This document shows positions 26,040 through 35,748 of a stretch of 64,000 nucleotides of DNA, one piece after another. The notes under the pieces were generated by a model. It searched no databases. It was not told the DNA's origin and saw only the letters and a list, made by a program, of their open reading frames with translations. The position numbers and the translations under genes are program-made. Origin of the DNA: Anaeramoeba flamelloides. Taxonomy: Eukaryota; Metamonada; Anaeramoebidae. The stretch is taken from the NCBI GenBank assembly GCA_027625915.1, contig JANTQA010000023.1, forward strand, positions 14,880,001 through 14,944,000, in the 5' to 3' direction. The stretch's first letter is position 1. The number at the start of each line of letters is the position of its first letter.

Positions 26040-26528
26040 TTGTGTATGTGGGTGTGAATGTGGATGTAACGAATTTTTAATTATCAATTTTAACTAAAAT
26101 TAAATTAAATAAAAATAAACGAATAATTTTTCAAAATAATACTATTTTGAATGAATAGATCCTAATAATTCCGCCCCTTTTTTTTTTTTAATTTAAATAA
26201 TTATAATATTTCTTATTTTTTTTTAATTTAATAGGAATCGGTTTTTCATTCAAATAAAAAACGACATCTTTTGAAAATATTTTCAATTACAATACTCTAT
26301 TCTGCATGCTTTCTCTTAAGATTTATTATGTTTCTCTACAGACCCATCACAGGGAAATATTTTCCATATACTTATTATATTTTTTTCTTTTACTACGTGC
26401 CAGAAATTCCACCAATAATAGTTCAATTATGGACAATGAAAATCAAAACTGGCCTGAAGAAAAACAACAAACAGATCAATGCAAAACTCATTGAAGAAGA
26501 ATCATTTACATCTTCATCTTCGACATAA
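19449..26528 (+). CDS. 7TM protein with THH1/TOM1/TOM3-type domain, four exons
   Basis: Exons: 19449-19508, 19635-19849, 19988-20228 and 26235-26528 (TAA). All are joined by GT-AG introns in consistent phase (0, 2, 0), giving about 269 residues. Seven hydrophobic segments follow in order: LLFGIIILGLIFLWT; QFLFHVLTLFYCIARIFWL; LSFFTSFTLLVFFW; VVLNSLLYIYTIICIILF; IIAGVSVCTSLAFFVYGFLL; SITILYSACFLLRFIMFLY; YIFFFYYVPEIPPIIVQLW. The FFWAQIYHN block matches the WAEIYHQ motif of plant TOM1/THH1 proteins, and VPEIPP matches their VEILP motif at the last helix, so the family call rests on more than hydrophobicity. In plants these are multipass endomembrane/tonoplast proteins; a GPCR-like role elsewhere is inference. 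The tail is short, acidic and Ser-rich. The start is the first ATG before helix 1; an additional upstream exon cannot be excluded. Confidence 0.82.
20933..21112 (+). repeat. Family I MITE, TTAA-flanked copy I1
   Basis: 180 bases bounded by TTAAGGGACTAGT and ATTAGTCCCTTAA. The larger relative I2 (52328-53268) has the same ends and is also flanked by TTAA. TTAA duplication is typical of piggyBac-like elements, although the terminus here starts GGG rather than the usual CCC. Confidence 0.75.
21558..22103 (+). repeat. Family A MITE, full-length copy A4
   Basis: It opens TAAACCCCAATTCAAAATTT, closes TTTTGAATTTTAGTTTA, and is the closest match to A1 (2542). Confidence 0.8.
22104..22510 (+). repeat. 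Dispersed repeat F, copy F1
   Basis: It shares an ordered series of blocks with 38050-38260: TTATTGGCACTTTTGTACTA, TTTAATAATTTCCCCAG, and AGTGGGTATTT followed by AAATCCATTTT. A 61-codon ORF inside it is not convincing. Confidence 0.55.
22511..23819. other. Intronic stretch, nothing recognised
   Basis: A/T-rich. A short segment near 22655-22680 (GTTTGAGCAACGAC context) resembles 57105-57135, suggesting one more repeat family with too little similarity to define. Confidence 0.4.
23820..24017 (+). repeat. Family D foldback MITE with TA target duplication
   Basis: Termini CAGTCAGTTCCACTTTTAAA and TTTAAAAGTGGAACTGATTG are near-perfect inverted repeats, and the symmetry continues inward almost to the centre. 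It is flanked on both sides by TA (23818-23819 and 24018-24019), as expected for Tc1/mariner-type transposition. About 200 bases, no ORF. Confidence 0.85.
24817..25341 (-). repeat. Family A MITE, inverted degenerate copy A5
   Basis: The minus strand follows the A consensus throughout, including the CGATCGAA/ACAAGTTAC region and the run toward GTTTTGAAAAACACAATAAA. The 80-codon ORF inside it is a product of this repeat. Confidence 0.65.
25390..26005 (+). repeat. Family B MITE, copy B2
   Basis: It begins ATTTCAAAAATTGTGGCTCA and ends at TGTGAGTCAACATTTTTAG, with the same interior order as B1. Confidence 0.75.
26014..26066 (+). repeat. TATG microsatellite
   Basis: TATA passes into repeated TATG units, then TGTG-type variants (GTGGGTGTGAATGTGG). 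It lies directly after the end of B2, about 170 bases before the last exon of the 7TM gene. Confidence 0.8.
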
Positions 26529-27153
26529 TATATTTTGTTTTCTTTTTTAAACTATATATCCCTCAAATTAAATAATAATTTGAAAAATATTATTTTTGTT
26601 TTCAAAATCAATTTAATCATTCATTTTCTATTTAAAAATTTTTCAAATTATTCGATCATTAAAAAGGCTTTGTTTGATTTGACTTCAATTCTTCAGAATT
26701 AAGATTTTGGTAATATAATTTCTTGATTGATTGATTGATTTTATTTTAAGGGATATAAACTTCCAATTTTTTAACTTCATTTCATAGCATTTCTCCTTTT
26801 TCTTTTAAGTCATAATAAAATTTGAAAAATAAAAATCCTATTTTGGTATACTTGATTATATATCAAAGAAAACTATCAAGTCTGAATTAAGGTCTAAATG
26901 GGGTCGTGATTCATGCAACTTCATAACACAAAATGACTTCTATCTTATGTTGCATTTTTTTTCTGAAAATGTCGATCAGTTTATGATCAAAATAAAAATT
27001 AAATACAGCCTAACTGACTTTAAGCAGAGAAAAGTTTATTTTTTTAAATTAAATAAATATAGTTTAAAAAAAATTAGAACTGGTAAATAAAAAAAAATAA
27101 TCATTAAAATAATAATACCAATAGTAGTTATATAAAATAGAGCTAAATAATGA
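26529..27153. other. Convergent intergenic region, nothing recognised
   Basis: It lies between the 3' ends of the 7TM gene (plus) and the coiled-coil gene (minus). No repeat or exon seen. Confidence 0.5.
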
Positions 27154-27600
27154 TTAATTTTTTAGGACGTCCAAGGCACTTGGCTTGTCAAGCATCACCA
27201 TTGTTAGTTCTATCAGTGTTTTTGATTTTAAAATATTTAAAGTTTTGTTCTTTTCTTCCGAGTGGTTCATTAATAACATTTTTAAAACCTCTAATTTGCT
27301 ATTATAAAGTTTATTATCAGATTCCAACTTATCAAAAGTTTTCTTTTCTGATTCGAATTCATTTATTCTTCTTTCTAAGTGTATTTCTAGCGTTTGGATT
27401 TTATCTTTGTGAACATTTCGTTTTTTATGTACCAATTGGATCATCTTTTGTATTTCTAGGTTTTTATCATTAATTTCTTTTTGGAATGATGTTTCTAAAG
27501 CAGCTATTTTTTTATATAAATTTACGAAAATTGGGTTTTTGATCAAAGATCTTGATAAAATTTTCATCGCATTATTTTCCTTCTCAAATTTTTCTTCCAT
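27154..27600 (-). CDS. Small coiled-coil protein, single exon
   Basis: A 148-residue ORF starting MEEKFEKENNAMKIL. It is Lys/Glu/Leu-rich with heptad spacing through most of residues 25-120 (for example KDKIQTLEIHLERRINEFES), as expected of a long helical coiled coil. There is no signal peptide or membrane segment. I do not recognise the family. Composition is protein-like, with varied residues and a local rise in G+C compared with the flanks, so it is probably real. It could be the last exon of a longer gene: AAAATAG just upstream of the ATG could act as an acceptor. It is convergent with the 7TM gene. Confidence 0.6.
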   Translation of the reverse strand: MEEKFEKENNAMKILSRSLIKNPIFVNLYKKIAALETSFQKEINDKNLEIQKMIQLVHKKRNVHKDKIQTLEIHLERRINEFESEKKTFDKLESDNKLYNSKLEVLKMLLMNHSEEKNKTLNILKSKTLIELTMVMLDKPSALDVLKN

Positions 27601-28077
27601 GTCGAAATCTATTTTAAATATTTTTAAAATTATTGGTTTAATGATTGTTTATTTTTTAGTTTTCATTTTTGATATGAGAGGAAATAAAATTTTTAATTAA
27701 TTTTTTTTTTATTTTTTTTAATTTTCTATTGCTTAAATCAAAGTTTTAAAAAATTATTCAGATTAAACTCTTAAATTTCACCTAAATAAATTAATTTCAT
27801 TTTTACCATAATTTAATATTTTTTGAAATTTTATTTGAAAAAAAAAAAATTATAATTTAAATTAATTTTCATCTGAAATTGTTTTAAAAAAAAAATAAAA
27901 TTAAGATATTTATATTTTAACTAAATTTAACAAATAAAGAAATGTAATTAACTATATATTCTAAACAAAATTACTAAAATTATCAAATAACAAAAAGTCA
28001 CAATTCGAAATAATTTCTCAATGAATATTCAAAAAATGTTCTTTTAAATATATTTACTAAAAAAGTAAAGTAAACTC
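27601..28077. other. Upstream region of the coiled-coil gene
   Basis: A/T-rich; nothing recognised. Confidence 0.45.
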
Positions 28078-29195
28078 CATTTCCGAAATTGTAACTCACC
28101 TTAAGTAATAAATTGAAAGAAAAAATTTATTCATTTGTATTTAATAACAACTAATTATAAAATATTATTAATTAATCTCTTTTAAATTATTATAACAATA
28201 TAAAAGACTGGTATTTTAAAAATTATATAAAATGAAGTTATAACCTAAAAAAAAATGAATCAGATTTTCACAGAAATTCTTTGATATGATTAATCAAAAT
28301 TATGAAATTTATTGTTCTTGTCCGGAATTTTTCATCAAATATCTTTTCTTTAGAATACTTGGTCTAATATTAAAAAATACAGTGAAAATAAAAAATACTA
28401 AAAATAGTAAAAAAAAATTAAATTTGGGTATCTAGTTTCCCCATTAATGGAGGTAATGTCGCTGAATACATATTTTTTTTAATTTAAAAAAAATTAGTAA
28501 AACCAAAGATTTTACTCCATTTTTTCAAATTAAAATAAAACTGAACACAAGCGAATACCAATTATTAATCACTGATTGTGAAAATTTTATTTATTTTTGA
28601 TAATCTTTCTATCGGGTTTTTGCCCCTCCTGTGAATTCTAGTACGTGTCTTTTTAATTTGTTCATTCAAATGATATTATTATTTTTTATATTAATATTTT
28701 AATTATTTTTCTTCTTCTCTTTTTTTTATTTTTATAAAATTTTCTTTAATTATCCCTTCTTCTCAATAATAATAATAATAATAATGAATCAGATTTTTCA
28801 AAATGAGCATGAAAGATTTTTTATTACTGAACTTTCACTGGAAAAAGTTTAACTAGAAGATTTTTTGCTTATAATTATATTCCTTTTAAAAGACATTACA
28901 CAGCCTCAATTTTTTTTGTGTTTATTGTTCTTTTCGAAGATCTTTTTTTTTTCCATTTAATGATCTTTTTCAAAAAAAAAAGTATCAAGAAAAAGAAAAA
29001 CAATAATAATAAAAAAAAAAAAATGAAGAAGAAAAAGAAAAAGAAAAACCAAAGAAAAACAAAAATTTGAAGAAATTAGGAAAAATGATTCTGATCCACA
29101 AATTGAAAATTTTGTTTTTTGATAAGAATACTGGAATAAACCCTCAAAACAACTCCCATTAACATTATAAAGTGGTCAAACATTTTTTAAAAATA
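28078..29195 (+). repeat. Family B MITE, copy B3, split by an insertion
   Basis: The left part (28078-28268) and right part (28783-29195) together give the ordinary family B sequence; compare 9471-10051. The break is occupied by element S1. Confidence 0.75.
28269..28782 (+). mobile_element. SINE-like retroposon S1 inserted in a family B element
   Basis: A 514-base segment flanked by a perfect 15-base direct repeat, AATGAATCAGATTTT (28254-28268 and 28783-28797), ending in an (AAT)n tail directly before the second copy. A target duplication of this length plus a simple 3' tail is the signature of target-primed reverse transcription. The interior holds an unusually G+C-rich block, CGGGTTTTTGCCCCTCCTG (near 28615). 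A diverged second copy lies on the opposite strand at 47200-47720. No reverse transcriptase ORF is present. No clear tRNA-type A/B box was found, so its RNA of origin is unknown. Confidence 0.7.
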
Positions 29196-29397
29196 TTTTA
29201 TTTCATCAATCATAAAAATAAGTTGCATTCAAGTTTTTTATTTTATTGAAATTTTCTATTCATTATTATTTTTATTTAATATTTGAGTGAAACTTATTGA
29301 AAGAAAATATAATTTTAATAATCATTTTTTTAAAATTAAATTTTTGGTTGTGACAAAAAAATAAACATATATTTTTCAAAACCAAATAGTAAAAATG

Positions 29398-29400
<3 letters not shown>

Positions 29401-29436
<36 letters not shown>
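29401..29436. repeat. (TA)n microsatellite
   Basis: An uninterrupted run of TA dinucleotides. Confidence 0.9.
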
Positions 29437-29439
<3 letters not shown>

Positions 29440-29849
29440 GATCTTATTCCAATAAAAAATTATACAAACTTTTCTTAAATACAATATTTCTTAAGAAAAG
29501 GATTTCAAATTGTATTTAATAATAATCTATATAAATTGTTTATTTGATGTAAATAATTTTGTAAAAACATTATTTTTGATCTTTTTTTTCTTTTTTCTTA
29601 TTTTTCTTCCAAAATTTGTTGTTTTATCTCCATATTTTTTCAGGGGTCTCATTCAGTTAAATGATCTGATAATTTTTGGTTGAGTTTTCGAATTTTGTAA
29701 AAGAAAAATTAAAATTGCCCAAACAATTTTTTTTTTTGCGGAAATATCACTGTTAGTAATTTTTGATAGTTTTTATGGATAAATAACATTGAACCTTTAA
29801 TCTTATTTGTAAAATACAATAAAAATAAATCCAAAATATATCCGTGTTC

Positions 29850-30745
29850 AAAAAAAAAATTGATGATTCAATTTTATTCACAAATATTTATTAAATTTCT
29901 TGAAATTTAAAAGATTAGGCAATATTCTATTTTCAATTTTTAAGAGTATAAATAATGAACATTTATTCTTGAAATAAGTTAGTGAATAATATTTATTAAT
30001 TTTTTTTAATAAAATTATTAATTTGAATTAATTTAATTCGTTTGAAAATATTTATTTGAAAAATTGAGAAATAAAAATAAAGTCTATTGATACATTTAAA
30101 TCACTGGGATTATTACAAAATTACTGAAATAATTAAGATCGGGTTAGCAATTATTATTCAAAAATAATCAAATTTAAAAGGTATTTCTTTAGGATATACG
30201 TTGACTTTTACAGATTTTTAAAAAATGGTTTTGGAAATATTTTTGTATTAATGGTTTGGTTGTTTTTCTCTTATTATTTTTTTTTTATTTTTTTTGGATA
30301 AAAAAAAGAAAAAAATGATTAGAAATCTGGATCTGAATAAAGTAAATTATATTATTTTCAACTTTAAAATAATTATTGTAATTTTTTTGAAATTAAGTAG
30401 ATTTTTTATACTGAGTTATTTTAAAAGTATTGAGTTTGATTTTTAAAGTATTTAATGTTGTGGACTTCCTTAGTCGATAATTTGATTTCTTTCTTTTTTC
30501 AAAAATAATTATTTTTTTTTAATAATTCAGAAATATGTTAGATTTTGAAGTTATTTCAAAAATTTAAAAAAATAGATCAGACTTTTTAAAAACAATAATT
30601 CATTTCTGATAATAGTATATAAAGGAAGTTTGGTTCTTAGAATTAATCAGTATTTTTACTTCATTTTTTTCAATTCCAGATGAGGTGAATTTTTTTTTGA
30701 ATTTGCTATTAAATTTAGTAGAAGATAATTTTTGTAAGGTTACTA
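29850..30745 (+). repeat. Dispersed repeat K, copy K2
   Basis: Homologous to K1 (8760-10345) in the same order but without the family B insertion. It shows what the uninterrupted K sequence looks like. Confidence 0.55.
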
Positions 30746-31665
30746 ATTCCTTAAATTAACTTAGTGTCAGTTCTTATTTTGATTTAATAGAGTTTAATTG
30801 TTTTTCTGGGTGTTCTTGTTCGGAATGTTTGAGAGTTTGAGTGATACTTTTTTGATCAGCTTTTGATTTTTCTATTGTGTTTTTGAGTTACTTGAATAAT
30901 TCCATGATTTGAGGAATTTAAGAAAATGAAAATCTTGAAAAGCAACAGAAAATTTGGAAAGTAACCGAAAATGATTAATGAAGGAAAGTAGTTCTTTTGT
31001 TTCTGAATTTTTCAGTAAAATATTAAATAATTTTTTTTAACAATATTTAAAAATAAAAAAAAAAAAACATGGTTACACTTTGTTTCAACATTTATTTTTT
31101 TTAAAAATACAAATAGTTTTCAAAACATGGGTTATTGGTAACAAGGCAAAAGGTTTTCAAAAAATGTCACAAATAATTTTTTGAAAACGTTTCCAAATAG
31201 CCGTAGAAACCACTAACCAAATCCTTAAAAGGTTCTTTTAACAAAATGATCTGACAATCGTGTTTATCTTTTATTAAATTCTACAGCGATCACAATAATA
31301 TGTTTCCAAAAACAATAAACCCTTGTTTCAAAAAATAATATGTGCTTTTTTTTCTTCTTGTTTCAATGTAAAATATAATTCACTAACAAATATATAGAGT
31401 TAAGTTCAAATCAATTTTGAAAGTAAAGACCTTGATATTTTCAGTAAAATATAAATTCGGAATACAATTTGTTTAAAATTTTTCATATAATTTTCTCAAT
31501 TTTTTGTTTTTTTTGATTGATAAAAATTTTATCAAAAATTTACTCTCTTTTTAGAAAGAAATTTTCCAATTTGATCTTTTATTTTTTAAATTTCCTATTA
31601 TAAATAATAGAACTTTAAAATGCCATGTTTACTTATGATTTATTGTTGTTTTCTTGGATCTTTTA
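30746..31665. other. Region without recognised gene
   Basis: Slightly less A/T-rich than its surroundings. Segments such as 30820-30900 and 31120-31260 look as if they once coded, but no frame stays open or splices convincingly. Confidence 0.35.
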
Positions 31666-31782
31666 ATGTATAGGCCTCTTCTAGAAAAAAAGAAGTACGC
31701 TTTTTATTTTGAAATACGGATTAAACTATTCTGCACTAATAATTTTGACAACAGTATTGACTTTTGTATTTGGAAAGAATAG
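31666..31782 (+). pseudogene. 38-codon ORF of a duplicated gene family (left arm copy)
   Basis: It encodes a peptide beginning MYRPLLEKKKYAF and containing EIRIKLFCTNNFDNS. The inverted partner at 33643-33530 encodes MYRYSITKKHHFY with ETRIKLFCTLYFDNS. Several differences between the copies fall at third codon positions (CTA/CTT, ACT/ACC, AGT/AGC), which suggests the ancestor was coding. A third, more decayed copy lies near 33975-34045 (YFETQI). The family is unknown. Here it is probably an isolated exon or relic. Confidence 0.4.
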
Positions 31783-33463
31783 ATTTGAATAAAAGACAAG
31801 ATTGTGAAATTTATTTATTTGGTAGGTTTTTTGTTGAGGCCGAGGTGATACAAAAAAATAATGATTTAGATCTTAAATTGTAATGACAAAATAAAGTCTT
31901 TTATTTCCTTTTTTCGTTTTTTTTTTTTTTGAAAAATTGTTAATTTTTGATTTGATCAGAGTTTTTTGAATGAAAAGCTGTGATCTGCAGTTAAAAGCTG
32001 TCACAAAAGTGTAAAATTGGTCAAGGGACAATTTTAAATGGTGTAATTTGTTTAGAAAAACGAAGAAGGTTGTAGTCTGTGTAACTGTATTAGTGGTTTC
32101 ATTCGGGAGACGTTATCATGGATTTGTAATGAAAGTTTGTTTAATAGATCTAAACAATAAAATTTTACAAGTTTTTTGTTGTTAGAGAACAAATTGATTT
32201 GTAATGGAAAGGGATCTTAATGAAGAAAAGTGTTGATAGTGATAATTCCTTTTGGTTTTTTTTATGGGAAATTGCTTGAAACCACTTTTAAGTGTGTGTT
32301 TCTAAAAATTATTGGGGGGGGGGTGTTTTCGAATTACATTTACTGTTGCCGAAAAAAATTGAGATGTGGAAAAAAAGTGAGACACTTATTTTGTGAAAAA
32401 TTAAAAATTTAATTGCCAACATTAATAAAACTGATCAAAACCACCAGGATTTTTTGAAGATAATAAGAATCCAAATTGGGATTAAAACCTTTTAAGAAGT
32501 ATAGTATGGTAACTAACTTATTTTAATGTGTGTTTAATTTCATCAAGATAGTACCAGAAAAATGTCTTTACAAATCAGATTCTTATTATTAAAACTAAAT
32601 TTTCACAGAAATGAAGAATTATCATTATTTTTTATCTTTGCCATTTTAAATGTTATTTGAAAAATAAGGATTTGTTGGGTTATTTCTTTGAATTTTATAT
32701 TGATTCCTGTGTGCCTTTAATCCTTAATCTTGGTATTCAATTCTATTTTTTAAAAAATAAAGTTTTCAGGAAGATTTACAATGAAAAATCGAAAAATCAG
32801 ATATTGGTCATTTTTGAAATTGGTTTATTTTAACAAGAATAGAATTTTTCTCAAGTAATCTCAAAATAATTTAGATTAAATATTAAGGGTTATTTCTGAG
32901 ACTTGTAATTTGTCAGATTTGAAATGTCCAAAAAATGAACTTTTTACTCATTTTTGCCACTTTTTACAATCAAAAATAAAGAATTTGATTTTGAAGACAT
33001 TCTATTTATAAGACTTTGATGATGTAATTAAAATCACAGTAAAATAAGTTAGATACTATACTTCTTAAAAGGTTTTAATCCCAATTTGGATTCTTATTAT
33101 CTTCAAAAAATCCTGGTGGTTTTGATCAGTTTTATTAATGTTTGCAATTAAATTTTTAATTTTTCAATAATAAGTTTCCCACTTTTTTTCCTCGTCACAA
33201 TTTTTTTCTGCAACAGTTACCACACTTTTTTAAAAGCTTTCATTGGAAATTAAAATGATAAAATTCTAAAACGGTTGTAATTTGTTTTCGAAGTTTAAAT
33301 ACTATCTGTTGAAAAATACCTCGAACAAAATTACTATTTGTTACAAAATAAATGAAACAAACTTTTGCATCAGCTTTCCAAAAAAAAGATTTTTAAATCA
33401 TTGAACTTTTCAAATTTTAATTCTTAACTTCAGTTTAAATTATTAATTTACCCTTTTTTAGAA

Positions 33464-33643
33464 TTAGGAACTTTGGATGGCTGGTTTTAATTCTTTATAA
33501 GATTTTTTTGGAAAGCTGAATGAAAATTTTGATCTTTTTATTTTACAATTAACAGTGCTGTTGTCAAAATAAAGGGTGCAGAAAAGTTTTATCCTTGTTT
33601 CACAATAAAAATGGTGTTTTTTTGTTATAGAATACCTATACAT
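33464..33643 (-). pseudogene. Inverted partner ORF (right arm copy)
   Basis: The relevant frame starts at MYRYSITKK and continues past the shared block into FSFSFPKKSYKELKPAIQ. That second block corresponds to FQLSKKSFSEIKANI in the plus-strand copy at 34050-34228, but there the matching bases are read in a different frame. This points to decay in at least one copy. Confidence 0.4.
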
Positions 33644-33889
33644 CAACCGATCAAAGAAACCAACAATAAACCCCAATTAAATATAGTATTGGTTTCTTAA
33701 AGTTCTATAATTTAAAAAGGAATTCTAAAAATAAATGATCAAATTGGAAAATTTATCTCAAAAAAATTGAGTAAATTTTTGAGAATTAATTTTTCCTTTA
33801 AAAAAAACAAAATTGAAACAAAAAAAGTCCGAAAAAATTATGAAAAATTTTCAACTATTGTATTTCATGAATAATTTAAATTTTACTGA

Positions 33890-34228
33890 AAATATCAAGG
33901 GCTTTACTTTCACAATTGATTTGAACTTGGGTTTACTATTGGGTAGTAAATTGGATGTTGCCTTGGAACAAGAAGAAAAAAAAGCACGGATTATATTTTG
34001 AAACACAGATTATTGTTTTTGTGCACGCATTATTTTGATCGCTGTATCATTTCAGCTTTCCAAAAAAAGTTTTTCAGAGATCAAAGCAAATATTTACATT
34101 TTATATTGTGAAAATCAGTATTATACGGATTTCCGTTTTAAAATTTCAGACTTTATTGATTTATTGAATTCTTGTGGGTTTGAATTTGTGAAATACCAAT
34201 TGTTGGAAAGCCGGAATGATAATTTAGT
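33890..34228 (+). pseudogene. Third gene-family copy, upstream of the RGS-like exons
   Basis: It contains the decayed YFETQI block (near 33995), then an open exon-like stretch 34064-34228 with an acceptor CATTTCAG, sequence LSKKSFSEIKANIYILYC and YQLLESRNDNLVQ, and a donor CAAG|GTATTT. The order matches the right arm of the inverted duplication, where TTCGAGGTATTTTTCAAC also follows. It may be the upstream part of the RGS-like gene, but the pieces could not be joined in one frame. Confidence 0.35.
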
Positions 34229-34338
34229 TCAAGGTATTTTTCAATTAACAGTACTGATAAATTACAATTTATGTTTGAAAATTTTTACTTGATTTTCCTT
34301 TTTGATAATATTATGTTCAACTTTGGATAAAGTATTTT

Positions 34339-34925
34339 ATGAAGTTAAGTGTTAAGAAACCTGAAAAACTTGCTGTTCTTCAAAATATTCTTTATACCGG
34401 AATGTTTGATAAGAAACAGTTGGAGGTTTGTTAAAATGGAAAGTGAACTAAAAATTTTTTGAAATTTATTAGAATTTATAGTATCTTGTGTCAAACAAAA
34501 AAAAAATTTTCTCTCTTCACTCAAAATTTTAAAAAGATTAAAATGTGCTACTTTCTTTCAAGCACAAGTTCACAAGTTTATTAGACTCCTTCCGTTTCCT
34601 TTGGGTTTGTTCGGATTATAAGAAGGTAAGAGTATTATGGACAGAGCAAATTAGAGAAAGAGGATCAAGAAATATGAAGACACTCTTGAGAAAAAAGACA
34701 ATTCTCGTATCCTCTCACACATAACCGAAAAAGAGTTTTATAATAATTTTGAATAGTTTATTCAAGAAACTATTCATAATTTGGGCAAATTGGATTTAAA
34801 TTCACTTACAATCCAAAAATAAAAAAAAAAAGTTGACAAGTTTATTGTTGTCAATGCAGGCTATCAACGCAATTGTATTTAACAACCAAGAACGTTTGTT
34901 TGAATTATTTCAAAACTCAAAATGA
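34339..34925 (+). pseudogene. RGS-domain gene, apparently decayed or mis-assembled
   Basis: Exon-like pieces: 34339-34425 (KPEKLAVLQNILYTGMFDKK, donor GAG|GTTTGT), 34563-34625 (SFRFLWVCSDYKK, donor AAG|GTAAGA) and 34860-34925 (acceptor ATGCAG, AINAIVFNNQERLFELFQNS then TGA). These match the start, the NLxFWxxCEDYKK helix and the final AQxxIxxLxxxxxxxFxxS helix of an RGS domain, the GTPase-activating domain for G-alpha. The middle region 34626-34857 has protein-like stretches (KYEDTLEKKDNSRILSHITE; FIQETIHNLGKLDLNSL) but in different frames and with an in-frame TAG. It is a pseudogene unless a splice pattern I missed restores it. Confidence 0.45.
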
Positions 34926-35748
34926 ATAAAAGCTTGATCCAAGAGGGAATTAGGATTGGTGTTGTTGGTATGAAAGTAACAAAAAGAAAGAAAGGAAAAA
35001 AAAAAAATAGAAAAAACAAAAAATGACAAACCTTCAAAGAAAAAGGGTTTTGGTTCTTCTTTTTCTTGCTGTAAAAAGGTTTTAAGATCAGTCTTGCTTG
35101 ACTCGAAGAAGATTTCTGGCTGATCAATTTTTAAGATCACTAACTGGAATAAAATTTCTTTTTGGTATCTGAGCTTCAAAACAAAAACTGATCCCCAAAA
35201 TGTAGTTGAGTCTTTTGTTTTAAAATTACAAACAAATTCAGAAATGACTGATCGTTCCCTAACAAGACAAACAAAAAATAAAATCAAATTAAGAAGATAA
35301 TAAAAATAATTATTTGTGAATAAGCAAGACAAAGCAAAGCAAAGCAAAACAAAGAAAAGAAATTATTGGTTACTTGACAATGTGTTTAAAGTGTTCCTTT
35401 AAAAATTCGTTTGGTTCGACTTTGGTTTGGTATTGATTTTCTATATTCGAAAAAAAAGAAAGACGAATTAAATCAAGAAATTAGATTAAATGAACAAAAA
35501 ATTAGAAGAAACGGAAACCAAAACAAGAAGACGTTCATTTGCTTACCAGAGCAAAACTGATCAAAAGAAAGATTTTCAATCGAAGTGCTCTCACACTTGA
35601 AATCATCAATTGCTTGTTTATTAAAAGAGATAATTTCCTGGGATTGGTTTAAGAACACAATTGCAAAATTCTGTTTTTCAGTTTTCTGAATATAATTGTC
35701 AATTGCAGACTTTTCTTTTTTCTCAATAATTTGTTCTTTTTCACTCAT
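34910..35748 (-). CDS. PAS-domain protein, three or four exons
   Basis: Exons on the minus strand: 35748-35547, 35440-35374 and 35258-35032, with phases 1 and 2 fitting exactly (TCTG|GTAAGC, TATAG|AAAATC, GTCAA|GTAACC, TTAG|GGAACG). A last short exon is probably 34932-34910; reading through to the same TGA at 34910 is the alternative. The product is about 175 residues. Residues 18-135 read as a PAS fold: FAIVFLNQSQEIISFNKQAI (first strands and the conserved Asn), then TKDSTTFWGSVFVLKL and a LFQLVILKID strand. PAS domains bind ligands or partners in signalling. No output domain is attached, so it would act as a stand-alone sensor or adaptor. The 3' end overlaps the RGS-like exons on the other strand by 16 bases. 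Confidence 0.65.

Larger units (their letters stand above)
20229..26234 (+). other. 6.0 kb intron of the 7TM gene
   Basis: Donor GGG|GTAAGAC, acceptor TTAATAG|GAATCG, phase 0. It contains elements I1, A4, F1, D3, A5 and B2 plus a tetranucleotide repeat. The three upstream exons are separated by introns of only 126 and 138 bases. Confidence 0.85.
31666..33643. repeat. 2 kb inverted duplication with near-identical inner arms
   Basis: The best-matched arms are about 32340-32560 and 33010-33240. Both contain GGATTCTTATTATCTTC or its complement, and TAGATACTATACTTCTTAAA or its relative. Outside this the similarity weakens but persists: the small ORF at 31666-31782 has its inverted partner at 33643-33530. 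It is either a foldback transposon with long arms or an inverted duplication of a gene segment. A run of ten G interrupts the left arm near 32314. Confidence 0.7.

Noticed and set aside
33464-33676. The full 70-codon minus ORF as a gene
   Set aside because: Only its middle part matches the duplicated exon; treated as a relic in the inverted duplication.
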